NCBI GenBank assembly: GCA_902778205.1 | Contig: CACYWX010000118.1 | Span: 1 to 13,108 of the forward strand | DNA length: 13,108 nt | Reading direction: 5' to 3' | Source of the DNA: an uncultured Ruminococcus sp. | GTDB taxonomy: Bacteria > Bacillota > Clostridia > Oscillospirales > CAG-272 | In this document: piece by piece, positions 6,457-13,108 of the stretch | Layout of the letters: every line of letters starts with the position of its first letter | Position numbering within the stretch: position 1 is the stretch's first letter | Program-made: the position numbers and the translations under genes | The notes under the pieces: generated by a model | Databases searched by the model: none | What the model was told of the DNA's origin: nothing | The model's input: the letters and a program-made list of their open reading frames with translations, nothing else

Positions 6457-8322
6457 ATGATGCACGATCCGAAACAGCTGCGGCTGGCCTCCTTCTCCCT
6501 GGGCGGGGAGAGGGTGGAGCTGATCCCCGCCCGGATGCGGAGAAGCGGCGATTCTTATTCCCTCTCCCTCCCCGGCGGGCTGACGGCGATTCTCAATCTG
6601 ACCTCCCCGGCGGAGGATTTCTGGCGGTGGACGGTGGTGCTCCGCAACGACGGGGAAGCGGATACGGCGCAGATCACGGACCTCTGCGGGCTGGACATGA
6701 CGATCCCGGCGGACGGAGCCGTGAGCTGGGAGAGCCTGAAGGGAGACGTCTGCGGAGAGCAGTCCTTCCTCCCTCTGCGGGAAGAGCTGACGGACGGCTC
6801 CCTCATCCGCTCCGAGGCCTCCGGAGGCCGGTCCAGCCAGGGCGATTCCTTCCCGTACTTCGATCTGACGGACGGCCGCCGCAGCGCGGTGTTCGCCGTG
6901 GGCTGGACGGGCCAGTGGTTCGCCGAATGCGAAAGGCAGGGGAACGAGCTCCGCGTGCGGGCGGGTTTCTCCGTCTGCGACTTCTATCTGAAGCCCGGCG
7001 AGGAGGCCCGGTCCTGCGGGGTCCTCCTGTGCGTCGGGAACCGGCTGGGAGAGACCAGACAGCGTTTCCGCCGCATCGTCCGGGAGAAACTGTCTCCCGC
7101 TTCGAAAACGGGCGGGTCCCTGGAAATCCCCCTGTCCCTGCAGGTGTTCGACCGGTATTTCCGGAAGGATCCCGGCTGGGCGTCGGAGGAGGGGCAGCTG
7201 TTCTGCGCGGACACTGCGCGGCAAATCGGTTACTTCAACACCTACTGGCTGGACGCGGCCTGGTTCCGGGACGGCTTTCCGTCGGGCGTGGGCAATTACG
7301 CCTTCGAGCCTACCTTCCCCCGGGGACTGTCCCCCGTATCGGACGCGGTCCATGAAGCGGGAATGAAGTTCATGCTGTGGTTCGAGCCGGAGCGGGTCCA
7401 CGTCTCGTCGGACACGGCCCGGGAGCATCCTGAGTTTCTGCTGTCGGACGGGGATCCGGACAATCCGAACCGCCTCTTCAATCTGGCGGACGGCGCGGCC
7501 TGGAACTGGCTCTTCAGAACCCTGCGCCGCCTGATCCGGGACAACGGCGTGGACGTCTACCGGCAGGACTTCAACATGGATCCCCTGCCCTTCTGGCTTC
7601 ACAACGACGAGCCCGGGAGAAGCGGGTATCTGGAGAACCGGTACGTGGCGGGGCTTTACCGGCTGTGGGACGCTCTGCTCGCGGAGTTCCCCGGCCTGCT
7701 CATCGACAACTGCTCCTCCGGCGGACGGCGGCTGGATTTCGAAATGAACCTGCGGTCCGTCCCCATGTGGCGGAGCGATACCGGGTGCTTCCCTTCCTCG
7801 GAGGAGCGTCCCACGGCGCTGTACAACCAGAACCAGACCCTGGGGCTGAGCCGCTATCTGCCCTATCACGCCACGGCGGTCTGGGGAGCGGATCCCTATA
7901 CCGTCCGCTCCGCCGCCACCATGGGACTGGCCTGCAATTTCGACGTGCTGGACCCGGCCTTCGATCCGGAGTCGGTCCGGCTTCCCCTCATGGAGATCTC
8001 AGCGCTCAGGGAGCTCTGGGACGGGGACTTCTATCCGCTGACTCAGGCTTCAACGGAGTGTGACGTCTGGACCGCCTGGCAGCTGGATAAGGGTCACGGC
8101 GGGGACGGCTTCTGCGCCTTCTTCCGCCGGGAGGAGAGTCCCGACGATCAGGTCGAGTTCAGGCTGGAGGCTGTCGACACGGGGCGCATGTATCAAATCA
8201 CCCTGCGGGGCGAGGGATACATCAAGTCGGCATCCATGCTCCACGGGCGGGACCTGAAGCGCTTCGCCGCCGGGATCCCGTCCCCGGGCGGATCCCTGAT
8301 TCTGGAATATCATCTCCTTTAA
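6457..8322 (+). CDS. GH36-type alpha-galactosidase (melibiase family)
   Basis: Retaining exo-glycosidase expected to release terminal alpha-galactose (or alpha-N-acetylgalactosamine) from oligosaccharides. It is 621 residues with no signal peptide, hence probably cytosolic after import. The N-terminal 225 residues should form the beta-sandwich, shorter than in the usual ~720-residue enzymes. The TIM barrel shows WLDAAWF 264-270 and WFEPERV 308-314. Asp371 in YRQDFNMDP is the predicted nucleophile, where the classical motif is KWDxN. The barrel also shows NCSSGGRRLDFEM 418-430 and WRSDTG 438-443, with Asp441 as predicted acid/base. A C-terminal beta domain follows from about 540. AAAGGA (6444-6449) lies seven bases before the first of two adjacent ATGs. 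It is the last gene of the operon and is followed by a large hairpin. Family placement is strong. Exact sugar specificity is uncertain because the catalytic motif is of the RQDFN rather than the KWDxN type. Confidence 0.85.
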   Translation: MMHDPKQLRLASFSLGGERVELIPARMRRSGDSYSLSLPGGLTAILNLTSPAEDFWRWTVVLRNDGEADTAQITDLCGLDMTIPADGAVSWESLKGDVCGEQSFLPLREELTDGSLIRSEASGGRSSQGDSFPYFDLTDGRRSAVFAVGWTGQWFAECERQGNELRVRAGFSVCDFYLKPGEEARSCGVLLCVGNRLGETRQRFRRIVREKLSPASKTGGSLEIPLSLQVFDRYFRKDPGWASEEGQLFCADTARQIGYFNTYWLDAAWFRDGFPSGVGNYAFEPTFPRGLSPVSDAVHEAGMKFMLWFEPERVHVSSDTAREHPEFLLSDGDPDNPNRLFNLADGAAWNWLFRTLRRLIRDNGVDVYRQDFNMDPLPFWLHNDEPGRSGYLENRYVAGLYRLWDALLAEFPGLLIDNCSSGGRRLDFEMNLRSVPMWRSDTGCFPSSEERPTALYNQNQTLGLSRYLPYHATAVWGADPYTVRSAATMGLACNFDVLDPAFDPESVRLPLMEISALRELWDGDFYPLTQASTECDVWTAWQLDKGHGGDGFCAFFRREESPDDQVEFRLEAVDTGRMYQITLRGEGYIKSASMLHGRDLKRFAAGIPSPGGSLILEYHLL

Positions 8323-8324
8323 CC

Positions 8325-8386
8325 AAAACAGGGGGCTGCCGCATTAACTCCTGAAAATGGAGAAATGCGACAGCCCTGTTGTGCTT
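8325..8386. terminator. long imperfect hairpin, probable bidirectional terminator
   Basis: Bases 8327-8345 (AACAGGGGGCTGCCGCATT) pair with 8364-8380 (AATGCGACAGCCCTGTT), allowing a two-base bulge and one mismatch. An inner CTCC/GGAG stem lies at 8348-8351 and 8359-8362. It begins five bases after the GH36 stop. On the + strand the stem is followed by only a weak T stretch. On the - strand it ends in CTGTTTTGGTT, so it may also stop transcripts from the opposing peptidase operon. Confidence 0.6.
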
Positions 8387-8401
8387 CAAAGGTGTTCGTT
8401 A

Positions 8402-8563
8402 TTCTTTTTCTCCTTTATCGAGGAGCTGCGCATAAATGCGCAAAAAGAACCAAAAAGAGGAACTCCCTGGAAGTCCTGGGTGTTCCGGACTCTGCGGAGT
8501 CCGGGTCAGGGCGTTGCCCCGACACCCTACCACCTTTTGAAAAAGGTGGACCAAAACTTTTGG
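8402..8563. repeat. cluster of inverted repeats in the convergent gap (possible REP/MITE-like element)
   Basis: This stretch between convergent genes holds five or six near-perfect stems in a row. TTCTTTTT (8402-8409) pairs with AAAAAGAA (8442-8449) and encloses CTCCT/AGGAG and TGCGCAT/ATGCGCA, a three-way junction shape. CCGGACTC-TGCG-GAGTCCGG is at 8485-8504. GTCAGGGC-GTT-GCCCCGAC (one mismatch) is at 8505-8523. CCACCTTT-TGAA-AAAGGTGG is at 8530-8549. CCAAAA-C-TTTTGG is at 8551-8563. GGGTGT (8478-8483) can also pair with ACACCC (8522-8527), closing around two of these. I see no coding gene in 8323-8618. The density is far above chance and resembles dispersed palindromic elements of Clostridia, but copy number cannot be judged from one window. 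Confidence 0.55.
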
Positions 8564-8618
8564 ATGATTGTTTTGCGACAGTCCGCTGTTTTTCTTCATG
8601 TGTGTTCACCCGATCCCC

Positions 8619-9653
8619 TCACCTTCCGAGATACTCCGCCAGGAGGAGGAAGGTGTTTTTCAGCCCGTCCGTATGGGTGCGCTCGTAGCCGTGGGAATTG
8701 GAGGTGCCCGGCCCGATGGCGGCGTGACGGACGTCGTATCCGGCCACCAGGGTGGTGTCGTCGTCGGTGCCGTAGTGGGGTGTGAAGATGTCCATGACGA
8801 AATCGACGCCCGCGTCCATGGCGGCCCGGCGGACCTCGTTCGTCATCTCCCAGTGGTAGGGGAAGCGGGAGTCCTTGCAGAACACGGACACCTTGTGCTC
8901 GTCCGAGGTCTGGTCCGTTCCCGTGGGCGCGATGTCGATGGCCAGCATGTCCTCCACGTCATCGGGACAGTAGGAGGTGCCGTGGCCGATCTCCTCGTAC
9001 ATGGCGAAATAGGCGTAGACCTTCCGCTTCAGCCGGATCTTCCCGTCCCGGATGTCCTCCATGGCGCAGAGAAGCACCGCGGCCGCGGCCTTGTCATCGA
9101 TGAACCGGGATTTGATATACCCGTTCGACACGGTGAACCGGGGCTCCAGCGCGATCATGTCGCCGGTCTCGATCCCGAGCGCCCGGGCGTCGGCGGCGGA
9201 CCTCACATCCTCGTCCAGCACCACGGCCACGTTGGTCCGGAAGTCCGGCAGGGCGGCACGAAGCTCCTCCTCCGTCACATGGATGGAGTTCGGCACCCGG
9301 CAGACCGTCCCGGTATACACCTTCCCGTCCCGGTTGTAGACCCGCACGTTCTCCGTCACGCAGTAGAAGGGGTAGAGCCCTCCCACGGGGCAGACGTTCA
9401 GGGTGCCGTCCGGATTCACGCGGCGCACCATGAGGCCGATGTCGTCAAGATGCGCGGTGACGCAGAGGGGCCGTCCCTCCCCGCCCAGCTCGACGATGAC
9501 GCCGCCCTTGCGGGTGACGTGATACGCGAAGCCCATCTCATCCAGCTTCCCGCAGAGCCAATCCTGGATCTCGCGAAACTGGGAGGTGGTGGAGTCGATG
9601 GCGATCATCTGCCGGAACCAGTCCAGACAGCGGGTTTCATCAAAGCTGTTCAT
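8619..9653 (-). CDS. M42-family metallopeptidase (glutamyl/deblocking aminopeptidase type)
   Basis: M42 enzymes are cytosolic, dodecameric, two-metal aminopeptidases that trim imported or proteasome-type peptides. The 344-residue length is typical. Family metal and catalytic positions can all be found: His68 in AHLDDIG, Asp186/Asp187 in FIDDKAA, the Glu pair 220-221 in YEEIGHG, Asp240 in AIDIAP and His321 in TSNSHGYE. Some M42-like proteins are cellulases or hydrolases of unknown substrate, so peptidase activity is the likely but not the only reading. I chose the ATG at 9653, six codons inside the longest frame. An AGGAGG lies nine bases before it, and that RBS would fall inside the coding region if the upstream GTG were used. 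It follows the M28 gene on the same strand with an 18-base gap, so the two are one operon. No signal peptide. Confidence 0.87.
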   Translation of the reverse strand: MNSFDETRCLDWFRQMIAIDSTTSQFREIQDWLCGKLDEMGFAYHVTRKGGVIVELGGEGRPLCVTAHLDDIGLMVRRVNPDGTLNVCPVGGLYPFYCVTENVRVYNRDGKVYTGTVCRVPNSIHVTEEELRAALPDFRTNVAVVLDEDVRSAADARALGIETGDMIALEPRFTVSNGYIKSRFIDDKAAAAVLLCAMEDIRDGKIRLKRKVYAYFAMYEEIGHGTSYCPDDVEDMLAIDIAPTGTDQTSDEHKVSVFCKDSRFPYHWEMTNEVRRAAMDAGVDFVMDIFTPHYGTDDDTTLVAGYDVRHAAIGPGTSNSHGYERTHTDGLKNTFLLLAEYLGR

Positions 9654-9662
9654 CGGCGGCGT

Positions 9663-9668
9663 CCTCCT
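9663..9668 (-). promoter_or_regulatory. RBS deciding the M42 start
   Basis: AGGAGG on the minus strand, nine bases upstream of the ATG at 9653-9651. The alternative GTG at 9671-9669 lies directly upstream of this RBS and follows the M28 stop immediately, so it is an unlikely start. Confidence 0.75.
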
Positions 9669-9671
9669 CAC

Positions 9672-10892
9672 TCACCGTTTCCGGTTCAGATACTTGTCCA
9701 GCTCGCCGCGGACCTTTTCGGGGATCTCCCGGCTGACGGGGCAGTCGACGGCGTCGGCCATAAAGGCGGTGAAGTCGGCGCAGAAGTCCCCGTCCGCCCG
9801 GAGCGCCTCATCCGACAGAAGGGCCATGGTGTCGTAGCGGCAGTGGATGTTGCTCTGGCCGCCCGGCATGGCGCGCGCAAAGGACAGGGAGGGCACGCCG
9901 TGATCCGCGAAGGGAGTGGAATCGCTGGAATACACGCCGGAGTGAGCGTCCACGGGGAATCCGCGGGAGACGCCGAAATACCGGATGAAGCTCACCAGGT
10001 CCTCCTCCGCGCTGACGCAGGCGATGAACCGGCCCATGAGACAGCCGATCATATCCAGATTGATGTTCAGAACGACCTTCTTCAGCTCCTCCTCGTGGGC
10101 GGCGGTGTAGGCCTTGGAGCCCAGCAGTCCCCGCTCCTCGCTGCCGCAGAACACGAACCGGAGGCCGTACCGGTGGGGCGCGCCCTGACGCAGGCGATCC
10201 ATGATCTGGAGCAGGCCGATGCATCCGGACATATTGTCATACGCGCCGTGGGACAGGGGCACCGTGTCGTAATGGGCGGAGAGGACGATCCATTCGTCGG
10301 TCTGACCGGGGATCTCGGCCACCACGTTCCGGCTCTCGCCCTCGTATTCCCGCTCGTCCACGGCGATCTTCACGGTCTTTGTCCCGTTCTTCACCAGCTT
10401 TCTGGCTTCGTTGGCGTTGATGTTCACGGCCAGGGCCTTTCTTCCCTCGGCCACAAAACCGCGGAGCTCCTTCGTGTCGATGTCGCTGTCCGGGAAATCC
10501 ACGTTGCCGTTGTAGGTGATGAAGCCCAGGGCCCCGGCGTCCAGAAGATCGTGATAGCCGAAATGGCGCAGGCCCCCGTCGATGAGGACGATCTTCCCCG
10601 CAGCGGATTTCAGGGACACGGGATCCTGGGAGGGCAGGTAGAGGAAGGGCGCCTCGATCTCCCCGCTCCCGCAGTTCTTGTAGCCGATGCAGGGGACGGA
10701 GACCCCGTCCGCCTCGAGGGAATAAGAATTCAGCTCCGCCATCTGTACCGGGAAGGGCTCCAGCCAGGCTTTTGCCCCCATGGCCTCCGCCTCGGACTTC
10801 AGATACTCCGCCGCCCGCAGCTCCTCCGCGCTTCCGCCGGTGTGGACGTAGTCGGTATCCCGCAGGATCTTCCGGATATGCTTGAGATTCAT
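9672..10892 (-). CDS. M28-family aminopeptidase with a PA-like insert
   Basis: Zinc aminopeptidase of the M28 family, 406 residues. A protease-associated-like segment lies at about 98-130 (GKIVLIDGG, then DAGALGFITYNGN). The peptidase core carries the two-zinc ligands: His207 in SAHYDTV, Asp219 in GAYDNMSG, Glu252/Glu253 in GSEERGLLGS, Asp280 in NLDMIG and His350 in SNIHCRYDTM. No signal peptide is visible, although many PA-M28 enzymes are secreted, so this one is probably intracellular. The longest frame extends to 11066, but GAGGAGG (10905-10899) six bases before the ATG at 10892, and a promoter just upstream, make 10892 the start. The extra 58 residues would read through that promoter. It is the first gene of a peptidase operon with the M42 gene, which suggests joint breakdown of peptides. 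Confidence 0.88.
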   Translation of the reverse strand: MNLKHIRKILRDTDYVHTGGSAEELRAAEYLKSEAEAMGAKAWLEPFPVQMAELNSYSLEADGVSVPCIGYKNCGSGEIEAPFLYLPSQDPVSLKSAAGKIVLIDGGLRHFGYHDLLDAGALGFITYNGNVDFPDSDIDTKELRGFVAEGRKALAVNINANEARKLVKNGTKTVKIAVDEREYEGESRNVVAEIPGQTDEWIVLSAHYDTVPLSHGAYDNMSGCIGLLQIMDRLRQGAPHRYGLRFVFCGSEERGLLGSKAYTAAHEEELKKVVLNINLDMIGCLMGRFIACVSAEEDLVSFIRYFGVSRGFPVDAHSGVYSSDSTPFADHGVPSLSFARAMPGGQSNIHCRYDTMALLSDEALRADGDFCADFTAFMADAVDCPVSREIPEKVRGELDKYLNRKR

Positions 10893-10925
10893 GTCTTGCC
10901 TCCTCAGGTCTGAATTTTCATCCGC

Positions 10926-10954
10926 ATTATACCACAGAATCCCGCCCGGCGCAA
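10926..10954 (-). promoter_or_regulatory. promoter of the M28-M42 operon
   Basis: On the minus strand TTGCGC (10954-10949), a 17-base spacer ending in TGG, and TATAAT (10931-10926). The TG one base upstream of TATAAT makes it an extended -10 promoter. The start point should be near 10919, about 27 bases before the M28 start codon. Confidence 0.65.
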
Positions 10955-11059
10955 GACGGTCCGCGTCAATCCTTCCTTTCCGGCCGAAATCCGTCGGAGC
11001 ACGGAGGGTTTTGTGCGGATTGCACAGATTAAGCCCATAAAAAACGGCGTTATAACGGG

Positions 11060-11094
11060 TCCCCACCGGGCGCGGAATCTGTTATAATGATTCC
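11060..11094 (+). promoter_or_regulatory. promoter of the GH42-like gene with an inverted repeat framing the -10 box
   Basis: A perfect TATAAT at 11083-11088, preceded by TGT (extended -10), lies about 36 bases before the GTG start. At a 17-base spacing the -35 position holds TCCCCA, which is poor, so the extended -10 or an activator may be needed. The repeat GGAATC (11074-11079) and GATTCC (11089-11094) frames the -10 box with a 9-base spacer, a plausible operator. A further palindrome CGTTATAACG lies at 11048-11057. The divergent peptidase promoter is about 110 bases away in the same 232-base intergenic region. Confidence 0.6.
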
Positions 11095-11124
11095 ATAAAG
11101 CCCGGTCAAAAGGAGGCGGCCATC

Positions 11125-12921
11125 GTGAAATCGCGCATCGTCCGGCGGGGAGAGGGCTTCGCTCTGGAGGCCTGCGGCAGAACGATCCCCCTTTACGGAT
11201 ACATGACCTACCTGCCCGGCCGGGGACGGTACCGGGCCTTCGGGGACGCCGGAGTCCCCCTGGTTTTCGTGCCGGTGTATCTCGGCGACCGGGGCATCAA
11301 TCAGGAATCCGGGATCCGGCCCTTCTTCCGCGGGATCTGGACCGGGGAGGACCGGTACGACTTCACCCCGGCGGAGGAGGCATTCCGGCTGGCTTCGGCG
11401 GGAGACGCCCTGCTGATCCCCCGCATCATGACGGAGCCGCCCTCCTTCTGGGACGAGGCGCATCCGGAGGAGCTGTGCCGCTCCATCGACGGGACCCCGG
11501 CCCACGCCTCCTTCTCCTCCGCCGTGCGGATGCGGGATGTGACAAAAGCTCTGGAGGCCTTTAACGTCTGGTGCCGGGAGAGCGGGTGGTCGGAGCGGAT
11601 CGTCGGATGGCATCTGGCCGGCGGGAACACGGAGGAATTTCTCAGACCCCTTCCCGGCCCCGGCTTTCGCGGAGACTATTCCCCGCCTGCTCTCCGGGCC
11701 TGGCACGCTTTTTCCGGCACGGACCGGGATCCTCCCACCCCGGAGAAGCGGCAGGCTTTCCCCACGGATCCCGAGGTCCGGCGGTACAACGAATTTCTCA
11801 GCGTCTCCACGGCGGACATGATCGTCGGTCTGTGCCGGGAGGGGAGGCGCATCACGGAGGGAACCATCCCCATGGGCGCGTTCTACGGGTATCTGGTCAA
11901 CGTGACGGATCCCGAGCGGGGACACGCCGCCGTCTCCCGGATCCTTGCATCCGACGCGGTGGATTTCCTCGCCAGCCCCTTCTCCTATCCGAACGCCCGC
12001 TCTCTGGGTCAGGACTGGCCGATCCCGGGTCCCGCCGCCTCCGCCCGTCTCCACGGAAAGCCCTGGTTCATGGAGGCGGACGTGCGCACCTGCCTGACGG
12101 AGCCGCTGAAAAACGCCGCGCCGGATTCCGCTCCCCACGACAATCACCGCTATGAGGGCGGCGTCTGGGCGGGACCGGATACGGAGGCGAAATCCCTCTC
12201 CGCCATGACGAAGGCCCTCGGCAGCATCCTCTGCTCCGGGTGCGCCGCCTGGTGGTTCGACATGTGGGGCGGCTGGTACGACTCCCCGGCCTTCATGGAC
12301 TTTCACCGGAAGGCAAGGGAGCTGTTCGCCGGTGCCCGGTACGTCTCCCGTGCCGACACGGCGGTCCTGCTGAACGAGGAGCTGATTTACGCCCGGCCCT
12401 CTCCCGGATTTGCCGCGGCCGCGCATGAAGGGCTCCTCGAATCCCTGGCCCGGACCGGAGCGGCGTTCGACGTCTATGACCGGCGGGACATGGACCTGAT
12501 CGACTTCGGCAGGTACCGCGCCGTGATCTTCCCCGGGGAATGCGGTCCTTTGCCCGAGGCGGGAGACTGTGTCCGCATCGGCACCGGCGGCGCTTCTCCG
12601 TACAGGGAATCCGGCGCATCCGAGCTCCGTCTGTCCGATCCGGCTCCGGACTGGCCGATTTTGCGGGACGCGCTGTCGGAGGCCGGCGTCCACTTCTACA
12701 GTCGGGGCGGAGATGTGGTGACGGCGGGGGGAGATTTCCTCTGCGTCCACGCCGTAACGGCGGGAGAAAAGGAGCTCCTTCTGCCGCGGAACGGGACCCT
12801 GACCGACGCCTTCACCGGGGAGGAGCTTCTCCGGGACGGGAGGCGCGCCGTGATCTTCCTTGACGCGGAGGACACCCGGCTCTTTGAGGTGCGGTACTCC
12901 TCCGAAGAGGCGGACAAATGA
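11125..12921 (+). CDS. GH42-like (clan GH-A) glycoside hydrolase, putative beta-galactosidase
   Basis: 598 residues, no signal peptide. The first ~395 residues look like a TIM barrel. YDFTPAEEAFRLASAGDALLIPR (78-100) is the kind of segment seen in GH42 enzymes. GWHLAGGNTEEF (161-172) holds the likely acid/base Glu (170 or 171), and KPWFMEADVRT (312-322) holds the likely nucleophile Glu317. The region about 408-475, with ADTAVLLNEE and FDVYDRRDMDLIDFGRYRAVIFPG, resembles the GH42 trimerization domain of flavodoxin-like fold. A short C-terminal beta region follows. Usual GH42 proteins run about 650-700 residues and have Asn-Glu at the acid/base, whereas here it is Asn-Thr-Glu-Glu, so this may be an unclassified sister family. 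The GTG start is supported by AAGGAGG (11110-11116) eight bases upstream. It is followed after 71 bases by a lipoprotein gene, likely the start of an uptake system. Substrate not readable. Confidence 0.75.
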   Translation: MKSRIVRRGEGFALEACGRTIPLYGYMTYLPGRGRYRAFGDAGVPLVFVPVYLGDRGINQESGIRPFFRGIWTGEDRYDFTPAEEAFRLASAGDALLIPRIMTEPPSFWDEAHPEELCRSIDGTPAHASFSSAVRMRDVTKALEAFNVWCRESGWSERIVGWHLAGGNTEEFLRPLPGPGFRGDYSPPALRAWHAFSGTDRDPPTPEKRQAFPTDPEVRRYNEFLSVSTADMIVGLCREGRRITEGTIPMGAFYGYLVNVTDPERGHAAVSRILASDAVDFLASPFSYPNARSLGQDWPIPGPAASARLHGKPWFMEADVRTCLTEPLKNAAPDSAPHDNHRYEGGVWAGPDTEAKSLSAMTKALGSILCSGCAAWWFDMWGGWYDSPAFMDFHRKARELFAGARYVSRADTAVLLNEELIYARPSPGFAAAAHEGLLESLARTGAAFDVYDRRDMDLIDFGRYRAVIFPGECGPLPEAGDCVRIGTGGASPYRESGASELRLSDPAPDWPILRDALSEAGVHFYSRGGDVVTAGGDFLCVHAVTAGEKELLLPRNGTLTDAFTGEELLRDGRRAVIFLDAEDTRLFEVRYSSEEADK

Positions 12922-12992
12922 ATACGTGGATCATTTACCATCATATTCCACATCAGATTTCACATCAAACCGAAAGGAAGTGCAGAATCCCC

Positions 12993-13108
12993 ATGAAGAA
13001 AACGCTGTCCCTGATGCTCGCCGTCCTGCTGCTGGCGGCGTCCTGCGCGAATCAGACCGGACCCGAGTCCGAGGAGAACGTCTCCGAAGGGCCCGCTGCG
13101 GTGACTCC
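12993..13108 (+). CDS. lipoprotein, N-terminal part only (3' partial)
   Basis: The first 38 codons before the window ends. It starts MKKTLSLMLAVLLLAASC, a lysine-rich n-region, a hydrophobic core and a lipobox-like LAAS|C with Cys18 as the predicted lipidated residue. The acidic, low-complexity linker after it (SEEN..) is typical of tethered lipoproteins in Gram-positive bacteria. AAAGGAAG (12973-12980) lies 12 bases before the ATG, a slightly long spacing. Standing just after a glycosidase gene on the same strand, it could be the substrate-binding protein of a sugar ABC importer, but nothing of the mature domain is visible, so that is only a guess from context. Ala at the -3 position, instead of the usual Leu, is slightly unusual. 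Confidence 0.7.
   Translation, partial: MKKTLSLMLAVLLLAASCANQTGPESEENVSEGPAAVT

Noticed and set aside
5485..7869. 794-codon antisense open frame opposite the metallo-hydrolase and GH36 genes
   Set aside because: Its protein is Arg/Pro/Gln/Gly-rich with no domain I recognise, and it lies opposite two genes with clear catalytic motifs and RBSs. High GC makes such shadows.
8357..8785. Short open frames across the convergent gap (for example 8357-8785 + and 8415-8609 -)
   Set aside because: They encode palindromic, basic low-complexity peptides made from the inverted repeats, without a credible RBS.
8568..10913. 781-codon + strand open frame opposite the M42 and M28 genes
   Set aside because: It is rich in Val/His/Gly/Asp with no family motifs, crosses two genes and their junction, and starts in the palindrome region; a shadow.
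10893..11066. 58-residue N-terminal extension of the M28 peptidase
   Set aside because: It reads through a TATAAT promoter, and a strong RBS sits just before the ATG at 10892; the extension has no signal peptide character.
11050..12750. 566-codon antisense frame opposite the GH42-like gene
   Set aside because: Its composition is that of a reverse-strand shadow and it has no motif; the + strand gene has promoter, RBS and domain support.
1..13108. tRNA, rRNA, CRISPR array, transposase or phage gene
   Set aside because: I looked for tRNA-like arms, regularly spaced repeats and DDE/recombinase motifs and saw none.

Overview
The window is a high-GC (roughly 60-65% by eye) bacterial segment. It has strong GGAGG-type ribosome binding sites, some GTG starts, sigmaA-like promoters (TTGACA/TATAAT types) and lipoprotein and peptidase types that suggest a Gram-positive anaerobe of the Clostridia, probably a gut or rumen Oscillospirales-like lineage. 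That placement is inferred from style and gene content, not from a marker gene.

Left block (1-about 4755, + strand): the downstream end of a nonribosomal peptide synthetase (NRPS) assembly line. The first ORF is open at the left edge. It starts inside what looks like the last helix of a carrier domain and is followed by a complete epimerization (E) domain. Thirteen bases later a second synthetase begins with condensation (C), adenylation (A) and carrier (T) domains and the front half of a thioesterase (TE). The ten specificity residues of the A domain read DVWHFSLVDK, the serine code of EntF. The E domain tail and the N-terminus of the next protein look like a communication (COM) donor/acceptor pair. 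The inferred product therefore ends in D-Xaa-L-Ser.

Junction (about 4750-4935): the TE loses family resemblance about 110 residues before a TE should end. The open frame then runs on by chance through a textbook promoter and RBS and 115 bases into the next gene. Lysine codon preference also changes across this point. Either a real rearrangement cut the NRPS 3' end, or two sequences were joined in assembly.

Right block (4863-13108): three + strand genes (a GNAT acetyltransferase, a metallo-beta-lactamase-fold hydrolase and a GH36-type alpha-galactosidase) form an apparent operon from the 4863 promoter. It ends at a large hairpin and a 296-base convergent gap packed with inverted repeats (8327-8563). 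Facing it on the - strand is a two-gene peptidase operon (M28 then M42), driven by a promoter at 10926-10954. Divergent from that, a + strand gene encodes a GH42-like clan GH-A glycosidase, with an inverted repeat framing its -10 box. It is followed by the first 38 codons of a lipoprotein that may be a solute-binding protein. This block reads as oligosaccharide and peptide utilisation.

Most other long open frames, including very long antisense ones opposite the glycosidases and peptidases, are GC-driven shadows and are omitted.
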